DNA of 64,000 bases. Origin: Chamaecrista fasciculata. Lineage: Eukaryota; Streptophyta; Magnoliopsida; Fabales; Fabaceae. The stretch covers positions 23,255-87,254 of the forward strand of contig QANZ01051638.1 in assembly GCA_003254925.1 (NCBI GenBank), given 5' to 3'. The notes under the pieces were generated by a model. The model was not told the DNA's origin. It did no database searches and saw only the letters and a program-made list of their open reading frames with translations. Below, piece after piece: positions 56,136 through 64,000 of this stretch (within the stretch, counting starts at the first letter, position 1; every line of letters begins with the position of its first letter). Made by a program: the position numbers and the translations under genes.

Positions 56136-56974
56136 NNNNNNNNNNNNNNNNNNNNNNNNNNNNNNNNNNNNNNNNNNNNNNNNNNNNNNNNNNNNNNNNN
56201 NNNNNNNNNNNNNNNNNNNNNNNNNNNNNNNNNNNNNNNNNNNNNNNNNNNNNNNNNNNNNNNNNNNNNNNNNNNNNNNNNNNNNNNNNNNNNNNNNNNN
56301 NNNNNNNNNNNNNNNNNNNNNNNNNNNNNNNNNNNNNNNNNNNNNNNNNNNNNNNNNNNNNNNNNNNNNNNNNNNNNNNNNNNNNNNNNNNNNNNNNNNN
56401 NNNNNNNNNNNNNNNNNNNNNNNNNNNNNNNNNNNNNNNNNNNNNNNNNNNNNNNNNNNNNNNNNNNNNNNNNNNNNNNNNNNNNNNNNNNNNNNNNNNN
56501 NNNNNNNNNNNNNNNNNNNNNNNNNNNNNNNNNNNNNNNNNNNNNNNNNNNNNNNNNNNNNNNNNNNNNNNNNNNNNNNNNNNNNNNNNNNNNNNNNNNN
56601 NNNNNNNNNNNNNNNNNNNNNNNNNNNNNNNNNNNNNNNNNNNNNNNNNNNNNNNNNNNNNNNNNNNNNNNNNNNNNNNNNNNNNNNNNNNNNNNNNNNN
56701 NNNNNNNNNNNNNNNNNNNNNNNNNNNNNNNNNNNNNNNNNNNNNNNNNNNNNNNNNNNNNNNNNNNNNNNNNNNNNNNNNNNNNNNNNNNNNNNNNNNN
56801 NNNNNNNNNNNNNNNNNNNNNNNNNNNNNNNNNNNNNNNNNNNNNNNNNNNNNNNNNNNNNNNNNNNNNNNNNNNNNNNNNNNNNNNNNNNNNNNNNNNN
56901 NNNNNNNNNNNNNNNNNNNNNNNNNNNNNNNNNNNNNNNNNNNNNNNNNNNNNNNNNNNNNNNNNNNNNNNNNN
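56136..56974. other. Assembly gap (839 N)
   Basis: Unknown sequence. Placed between two near-identical repeats, it probably marks a collapse or unresolved repeat; its true length may differ. Confidence 0.99.
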
Positions 56975-58952
56975 AAATTTTATTGTGGAAGAGAAATAAG
57001 TTTTAAGGAATTAAAGTGATAATTTTTATAAAATAAGAAAATTAGACATGATGGAGGAAAGGACCAAATTGCAAGTTTGGAAAATTATTGTGGTTGAGAA
57101 TGAAAATTAAGTAAAGTGTTGGAAAAGGCTTATTGGCTGGTAGGAGATAAGGAGGGATTCAATTGTGAATTATTTGTAAAGTTGGAGTGTAACTGAGGGT
57201 GTATTTAGAGAGGGAATAGAAAGATTGGGGGGAAGAAATATAGTTTTCCCCTAAGTGTTTTAAAACACAATTATAAGAGGAAGAAGACGAGGGTTTGGCC
57301 GAGGGATGCAAAATTTTCGCAGAAAAACAGAGTGAGGGGCGGTGGAGAGACAGAAGCAGAAAGAATGGTCGATATCTTCACATCCAACGGTGCGTTTTGG
57401 ACGTTCTACCCATCGATTCGAAGCTTAGAACGAGAGTAAGCTAACTATTGTTCCAGTTTGCAATTCCAACGGTTAGATTGAGAGTAAACGGAGATCGAAA
57501 ATCAGCGTCCAGAGTTAGGAAAGTGCAGAATTTCTGGAATTTCAGGGACTAAATTGATCCTAGGTAGGGTTCTTCTCTTTCTCCTCACTTCAAAGCATGT
57601 CTTCAATCATTGGTTTTCCTAGGGTTTTCAGGAAATATATGATTCGTTGATGATGTTGTTGAATATATGATGGATGTATGATTTATGATATGATAGGAGT
57701 TATTTAATATAATTATAGTTAGTTGAGTATGTTTATAATATGAATTTGTGATAAATGTTAGGATAAGGATCAGAGTTCATATGAGTTGAGGAATAAATAT
57801 GTGAATAAATATGTGATGTATGATGTGATGAGTTAATGAAATCTTGTGTGTATTTATGACATGAAGATGTTGAGATTCATGTGTTGGAAGATAGACGGTA
57901 AAGAAATATGAATTGGAATGTTATATGAAATGGTTTGGAACAATTGAATAAAAATATATGTCTTGGTTATGAAAAATATAATTGAAGTGAAGAATGGCAA
58001 TCAAAAGGTGAGTAAATGAATTCTGTAAATGATTGAGAATATATGACTTGAAATTGATGATATGAAATTACAAGTAAAGTGAAAGTTATTGAGTTTGGTA
58101 AAGTAGTTGTGTACTTGTATCTCTTTGAAGGATTTGGGATTATATGCAAGGGAATATGTATGAGATGAGATATATTGTTATGAAATCTTAATTGAATGAT
58201 TAATAAGGAAAGTTTGAGTTAAAGAAGAATATGTGATTCTTGAGTAAGTTAAATAATAATTGTTGTTAATTCGATAAGTTGATGGTTAATGACTTGAAAT
58301 GAAAATTGTATCTAAGTGTATGATTATATGTGAAATGATAATAATTGAAAGTATTGTTAAATAAATGAGAAGTTTCTACAAATGAGAATTGTCACAAATA
58401 AAGAATATGAATTTATATATATGTGTATACCTAAGAGGTTATGGATTGTAAATCAATGTGGGTAGATGGTGAACCTAATTCTGTTGGACTAAAAGAGTGA
58501 ATTTTGAGTACATGTAAGGGCTTTGGATTGCAGTATCATATAGTATGCTTGTGAATTTGGTATTGTTAATGGGCCTAGATTGGCTAAAGCGTGTTAAGAG
58601 TAATAGTTGGGACGAAAAATTTTGGGTAGTTATTTGATGAGTAGCTATGGTAATTTGAGTTGGATGAAGGAAAATTAGTTATTGTGAATCAAAGGATTGT
58701 ATAGATTCTCCATTATTGGCAGAAACAGAGGTTGAATGAGATTAGAATTAGGAGTATAGTTGATAGTATTGATTGAATCTTTGTTTGTGAATGTGGATTA
58801 GATTGTGTTTGTGTTTGGCTGTAGAATTCATTTATTATTATGGTGTACTATGTTTTGGTTTGTCTAAACTGAATTATGCTTGTGGTTGTGGTTTTGGTTG
58901 TGATGTGTCTGTGTTTGTGTTTGTGTATGACTCTTTGAGTGGTGATGGACAA

Positions 58953-59275
58953 GAGAAACCCTTGGGGACGACGATACATAACGCCCAGGTTGATATGAAT
59001 TAGAGAAACCCCTAGGGACGGCGATGCGTAATGCCCAGGTTGATATGAATTAAAGAAACCCCTGGGGACGGCGATGCGTAACGCCCAGGTTGATATGAAT
59101 TAGAGAAACCCTTGGGGACGACGATACGTAACGCCCAAGTGGTAAAGGAAATAGATGTAAAAATAGATATGAAAATGAGCAACCCCCCTGGGGACGGCGG
59201 TACGTAACGCCCAGGTAGGGAAAAGAAATGGGAATTTGAAAGCTGGGGACGACGATACGTAACGCTCAGCTAGGA
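58953..59275. repeat. 50-bp tandem repeat with hairpin core in the gypsy LTR
   Basis: Units start gagaaaccc at 58953, 59003, 59053 and 59103, exact 50-bp spacing, followed by two worn units near 59180 and 59245. Each holds ctggggacggcgatacgtaa then cgcccagg. The flanking cctggg and cccagg words pair, so each unit can fold. Confidence 0.85.
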
Positions 59276-62200
59276 TTTGATGTTTACCATATTGGCCTGC
59301 TTGAAACTTAAGTTGATTATGAATTTTTGATTATGTGTTGTTGGACACCAGAATTGTTGACATTGTATGGTTGGAATGATTTTACTAGATTATTACTATT
59401 TTGTTGCACATACCATGGGGAGAAAGTTTTAGTACATTTACTTTTCAAATTTCTATTAATTTACATATGATATTTTCACTTTCAAATGATATTTTCATAA
59501 AACCATCCTTTTACTAGATTACTATTGTTAAAACTTACATGTGAATCAAAAGTGATTGATTGACTGGCTTTTGGATAGTATTGGAGTATTACTTGATTAA
59601 TGAATCAATGATTGTCTTGAATTGGTTTATGTTGAGACTTTACTTCCTTATGGATGGATGATTTTTATGAACTCGTGGTATTGGCATTTTATTTGTTGAG
59701 AAGTTGGTAATTTATGATCATGCGATGTTGAATTTTGATATTAGCGATATTAAACTCTCCTTTCTTTTGATGGTTGAAAGAATATCAATTGAATTGTTAT
59801 GGTGTTGTTAGCTAACTTGCAAGTAAATGTTATTGAGGTAAACATCTTCTAGTCATTTATAGATTTGTATAAGCTTCCTTTGAACAAACCATGAATTTTG
59901 CTTTCAATTGATTATTAACTACACATCAAATGGTTACTTGAGTTTTATGTTTAAAATGTGAATATTGGTTTGAATGTTTAACCTTATGTTTGTAAATTAA
60001 ATGCGTAATTGATTATTGAATTTGTATAAAATTGAACTTGCTTATATGTTAGAATTGTATGTTGTGAACTTTTGTTTGAAGTATTGTTGTTGAGTGGGGG
60101 ATTGTGGTTCAAGTAGAGAGAATCCAACCCTGCTGAGAATCTCCCCAGATTCTCACCCTACAACATCTCAGTGTGAGTGCAGGTCATATTAATAAAGTTC
60201 AAGCTGGAAGCAGGAAGTTGAAGTGAAGTTAGAAAAGTTTTTAGTTTCATGTATCTTGTTATAGTTTTGGGTCATATAATTATTATTTGTATAAGTTGTA
60301 TCTTTTATTAGACACGGATGTTACATATATAGGAATTTAATAATTAAAATAACAATCCTAACTCTTAGGAAGTTATAACTAACTTATTAATTTCCCCAAC
60401 AATATTGAATTAAAATATTACCCTAACATCTTTAATTCAAATTTGAATCTTGAATTCAAATTCCCTAACAATATTGAATTAAAATATTACCCTAATATCT
60501 TTAATTCAAATTTGAATCTTTAATTCAAATCAAATCTTGAATCTAATTAACAAAACATTTTTTATTAATAAAAATCAAGAGATATGCGCTATCTTCCTTT
60601 CCATGTTATCCTAATACTAGTGAATTTAATAAATCAATAATCCCCTAACTTTTAGGAGACTTATTCAATTTATTATTCCCTAATATTTTAAACAAGAACT
60701 TAATTGTAAATATATTAATCAAATTAACTATTTAACAATTAATATATTTAAACTTGTCTAACAAATTTAAATATTACAAATGTAGATTTTATTTAAGACA
60801 AGATTTCATGTCCTAAGTCACTCAACTATGTCTTAAATTGTGTCACTAAAGTGACTCACGAATTAACCCTAATTCGTGTCCCTTTACGGTATCTTGATCC
60901 TGCTCGTCTGTGACCCAGCAGGCCTCACGTGAAGTTGGTAGCAAGCCATCCCTATGACTCACAAGTCGAGAGCGGACTCTAGCAAGCCATCACGACTACC
61001 CAAAAACACGTGAGTTTATCGCTTTAACGCCAAACGACTTAACCTTAGTACCACCTTGTCTTGATCTCGATTGTCACACGATATTTTGGTCATGGATAAG
61101 GCACGGGAAAGTCATCCTTAATCCAAACCATTACTTTCTCGATTCCTTGAGTTAGTCCCATTTCCTTGTGTGGCCACAGATTCCTTGGACAGACTCATCG
61201 AGGGGCCCAGTTAAATATCTCTCAACTTAATGAGGGACAAAAGTCCATCTTGGTCAACCACATTCCTCAACACGGCAAACAACTAAACCTGTACCTAGCC
61301 TGTATGGCTACCCTACTACGGGCAACGTTGGACTAGGCCAAAGTTTAGTATCTACAACGCCGGAATAATCAAGACATCAGGTCTAAGGGCATCGTGACAG
61401 GTGTACAGGAGACGCTAGCTCATGACTAAAACCCATGCAGGACTCTCCAGGTTGGTCCAGCAACTTGTAACCCTTTACGTATTACACCATGACTCTCGTG
61501 AAGCATCTTTATGCATGTATCTCCATACACCGAAGTCATGATGGTCTTAGTTCATTCACATTCCCACATGAATAATCGACCAGGGACATTTTAGAATAAT
61601 TATCACATAATTAATCAGGGATTGTTATCACAGTAAACATGCTAATAATATGACAACGACTAAATTTATCATCCATAAATTAGTCAATCAATATGTTCAT
61701 ACATATAAAATGATTGGCCCTAGGGCACAATCTCCATCAAACTCCCACTTGCACTAGGTACAATTATTAATCAAATTGTTCCTACACTAGGAACATCCAT
61801 TAATGTGTCTAATCCCCATCGACGTTACATGGCGTTCATGTACGACCTGTGCTAGAGGTTTCGTAAGAGGATCGGCAACATTATCCTCGACTGCTGCTTC
61901 ACATATCTTGACATCACCTCTGTCAACCATCTCAAGGTGATAACGTCTGAGTATATATCACTTTCGGAAAATTAGTGGGGACCCAGTCCCATTTGGTGTC
62001 TTTCCTGTCTCCACAGGGTGACCACCAAGCATACCTCAGACACTAGTTTTACGGTCCGCGTCTCCACGCGACCAACCCTATGTTGTAGGATCAGCAATCG
62101 TGCTCTGCTTGGAACCTTTCCAACTCATGATGCCACCGTTCAGGAGAAACACATATCCAGACTGCGATTTAAAGTCATCTTGGTCGGTTTGAAAAACGGG

Positions 62201-62782
62201 CATCTGTGTAACAAATTACACATCAGTTCCACCATAAACCAAGAATTCATCCTTAGTCCTTCTCAAGTACTTAAGGATGTTTTTGACAGCGGTCCAATGA
62301 TCCTCACTAGGGTCTTGTTGGAACCGGCTCGTCATGCTCAGGGCAAACGACACATCGGGTCGAGTACACAGCATGATGGATCCTATTGTCGAAGCATAAG
62401 GGATGCCACTCATGCGCCCTCGCTCATCAAGTGTCTTGGGACACTGATTCTTGCTCAAGACTAAACCATGATTCATCGGTATGAATCCCTTCTTGAAATC
62501 TTACATACTGAACCGTTTCAGTACCTTATCCAAGTATGTACTCTGACTCAATCCAAGAAGCCTTCGAGATCTATCTCTATAGATCTTGATGCCTAGAATA
62601 TAAGCAGCTTCTCCTAAGTCCTTCATCGAGAATGATTTTCCCAACCAAGATTTCACAATCTACAAGGTAGGAATATCATTTCCAATGAGCAATAAAGCAC
62701 CAAGAACAAAATCGTGCTCCCACTAACCTTCTTGTAAACACTAGGCTCGTCAGGGTTTTGTAAGAAGGCAAACTCTTTGACT

Positions 62783-62934
62783 TGTTGGAGATTGTGCCCG
62801 AGGGCCAATCATTTTATGTAAATGTTTTTAACATTTTGATTAATTTATGGAAGATAAATTATGTTGTTCTCATATTATTAGCATGTTTACTATGATAGCG
62901 TCCTTGATTAATTATGAGATAATTAATCTAAAGA
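62783..62934 (+). mobile_element. Copia LTR head fragment
   Basis: tgttggagattgtgcccgag and the following 150 bases match the start of the LTR at 24625. Homology stops near 62934. A fragment only. Confidence 0.75.
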
Positions 62935-63255
62935 TCGCTCATAGGCGCCGACCCATGGTTGAGCGCGCCAAGCCGATCTAAGACCGCACAAAACATCGAT
63001 CAATCGTAAAAAAAAAAAAAAGAGAAAGGGAGAAATAACATCTAGTAAAATCAAAGGAAGGAGGGAGAGCGAGGAAAAAGTTAAGACGCATCGCAAGAAA
63101 GACACAGTAAATCAAGAAGTACAACCAATTACTTTATTTAAGTCTTAGTAGCCAGAGATTACATCAGGATAACAAGGAAAAGGAAAGAAAGTTCGAAAAC
63201 GACAGTAAAAAAAAGAGGGGGAGAGAGGAAGCTTTGAAAGCTCAGTGTCCAGTCC
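62935..63255. other. Spacer left of the LINE fragment
   Basis: Contains an A-run at 63009-63021 and ga-rich stretches. No gene recognised. The GC-rich start (ggcgccgacccatgg) is unexplained. Confidence 0.4.
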
Positions 63256-63735
63256 CTAAGGAAAAGCTAGCCTGTCACAGGAACGACTAGGACACAGGTG
63301 ACATTTAATTTTTATGTTTTGAGTGATCCCTCCATGCATATCACGAGCGGTCACCCTCACATCCATGGAGTTGCAATACAGTATAATGCTCCCCCCCGTG
63401 TTCCAAACTTCTCCTGGGTCTTGTACAAATTGAAGGTAAGACCGCGGGCATTGCCAAGTTTGCACACGAGTGTCCAACAAAATAGCGACCTCGAAGTTGC
63501 CATGGCAAAGCAAGCTCTGCAAAAGGGCTCTGCGCTCAGCAGTCAAGGCCCCCACATTCCAGATGATAACCCCGTAGGTATCATTCAAAGCAGGCGAGAT
63601 CGGACCATCGTGAACCCGAATACGAGCGCTAACATGCCCAGAATAGCGAACGAAAGGCGGTTCGTTCAAGGAAAGCCGGTACTGGATCATACTACCTATC
63701 TCCATGTCGAGGAAGCAGTCACGAGAATCAGCCAA
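63256..63735 (-). pseudogene. LINE endonuclease-like fragment
   Basis: A 159-codon - strand frame. From about residue 55 it reads GVIIWNVGALTAERRALLQSL, then ILLDTRVQ, then GGSIILYCNSMDV, following the plan of the AP-type endonuclease of plant L1 LINEs (WN-x-x-G-A near the start, L-x-E/D-T-R, G-G-x-x-L-x-W/Y). The usual glutamate of the LxETR motif is D here. The N-terminal 50 residues are unrecognised and no reverse transcriptase follows. A remnant, possibly captured by or adjoining the CACTA element at 63755. Confidence 0.5.
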
Positions 63736-63754
63736 AATAACGAAACACCCCCTC

Positions 63755-64000
63755 CACTACAAGAAAAACGGTGATTAGAGACGGAAAATTCCGTCTCTAA
63801 TTTCAAGAAATCCGTCTCTAATTTATTTAGAGACGGAATTAGAGACGGACCAAATTCCGTCTCTAAATAGGGTGAACCTGAATTAGAGACGGAATTCCGT
63901 GTCAAAATTAGACACGGATTTTGTCTGCCTCTAATCCGTGTCTAATTTGAGACAGAATGATCCGACTCTAATTCCGTGTCTAATTTGAGACAGAATTATC
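63755..64000 (+). mobile_element. CACTA element, left end, runs off the window
   Basis: cactacaagaaaaacgg terminus followed by dense subterminal repeats of ttagagacggaa and ttccgtctctaa in both orientations. Third CACTA subfamily in the window, distinct from those at 27164 and 42001. The body lies beyond the right edge. Confidence 0.85.

Larger units (their letters stand above)
54709..60325 (+). mobile_element. Ty3/gypsy LTR sequence nested in the copia LTR, with assembly gap
   Basis: Starts tgtaacaccccgatttttg and ends gacacggatgttaca, flanked by 5-bp duplications tatat (54704-54708, 60326-60330). It contains two related LTR-like copies: 'cttcacatccaacgg' recurs at 55300 and 57376, and a 285-bp stretch recurs at 55851-56135 and 57917-58201. 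The assembly gap lies between them. No pol is visible in the sequenced part. The end region resembles the LTR at 51732 (shared gagaatctccccagattctcac), so it is the same Tekay-like family. Broken or incompletely assembled. Confidence 0.7.
53766..62782 (-). mobile_element. Ty1/copia element, broken, interrupted by a gypsy element
   Basis: Its LTR is 53766-54708 joined to 60331-61739 (complement: tgatggagattgtgccc ... cccaaca) and is split by the gypsy insertion. To the right, 61740-62782 is pol in - orientation: purine tract gtgggag, then RNase H/RT readings (IPYASTIGSIMLCTRPDV, HWTAVKNILKYLRRTKD). The other LTR is not in place: at 62783 a different LTR head of the same family begins in + orientation. 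Several breaks; not functional. Inserted in the right LTR of the gypsy element at 51732. Confidence 0.85.

Noticed and set aside
56126-57019. Apparent 290-codon frames across the N run
   Set aside because: They are made of unknown bases; no coding evidence.
58953-59275. CRISPR-like spacing of repeats
   Set aside because: Fifty-base units are contiguous with no unique spacers, and the setting is a plant LTR.
1-64000. tRNA, rRNA or other structural RNA genes
   Set aside because: No cloverleaf or rRNA wording was recognised on either strand apart from the SINE head; a dedicated RNA search could not be run.

Overview
This is nuclear DNA of a flowering plant, most likely a eudicot. It is AT-rich and intron-bearing, with plant-type B3 transcription factor genes, a plant UDP-glycosyltransferase (UGT) exon, and dense plant transposons: Ty1/copia and Ty3/gypsy LTR elements, CACTA, hAT, Tourist and Mutator-like MITEs, L1-type LINE pieces and a tRNA-derived SINE. 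Nothing prokaryotic or organellar was seen. There is one assembly gap (56136-56974, all N).

Host genes lie only between about 19.9 and 45.2 kb, all on the + strand. Three tandem B3 paralogues of the REM/VRN1-like type share one architecture: an 84-bp first exon, a second exon finishing the first B3 domain plus an acidic linker, a short third exon opening a second B3 domain, and a fourth exon finishing it. Copy 2 (37244-40163) and copy 3 (43484-45229) are open throughout. Copy 1 (19948-21346) lacks the fourth exon. In its place, about 400 bp downstream, is the C-terminal half of a UGT74-type glycosyltransferase (21749-22453) behind a good splice acceptor. Donor and acceptor are both phase 0, so a B3-UGT fusion of 482 residues is possible; this is the most unusual thing in the window. 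A B3 tail relic lies at 40703-40828.

Layout: 0-7.4 kb holds gypsy-type LTR remnants and long foldback (Mutator-like) and Tourist elements. 7.4-14.5 kb is a copia element on the - strand carrying a solo LTR and a hAT MITE, with a leader full of small stem-loops. 14.5-19.9 kb is AT-rich DNA with a TIR element, a hairpin and a second Tourist copy. 19.9-23.0 kb is B3 copy 1 plus UGT. 23.4-27.0 kb has a SINE tail and a copia element. 27.2-32.8 kb holds two tandem CACTA derivatives carrying LINE fragments. 32.8-34.6 kb is a 97-bp minisatellite and unclassified repeat. 34.6-37.2 kb holds foldback elements and a segment duplicated from 5-7 kb. 37.2-45.2 kb holds B3 copies 2 and 3 with a CACTA/LINE nest between. 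45.2-51.7 kb holds a SINE, hairpins and a solo copia LTR. 51.7-62.8 kb is a three-level nest (gypsy in copia in gypsy). The end holds a LINE endonuclease fragment and the start of another CACTA element.

The B3 genes presumably encode nuclear DNA-binding proteins. Nothing links them functionally to the surrounding repeats, except that hairpin elements sit inside two of their introns and have remodelled the upstream region of copy 1.
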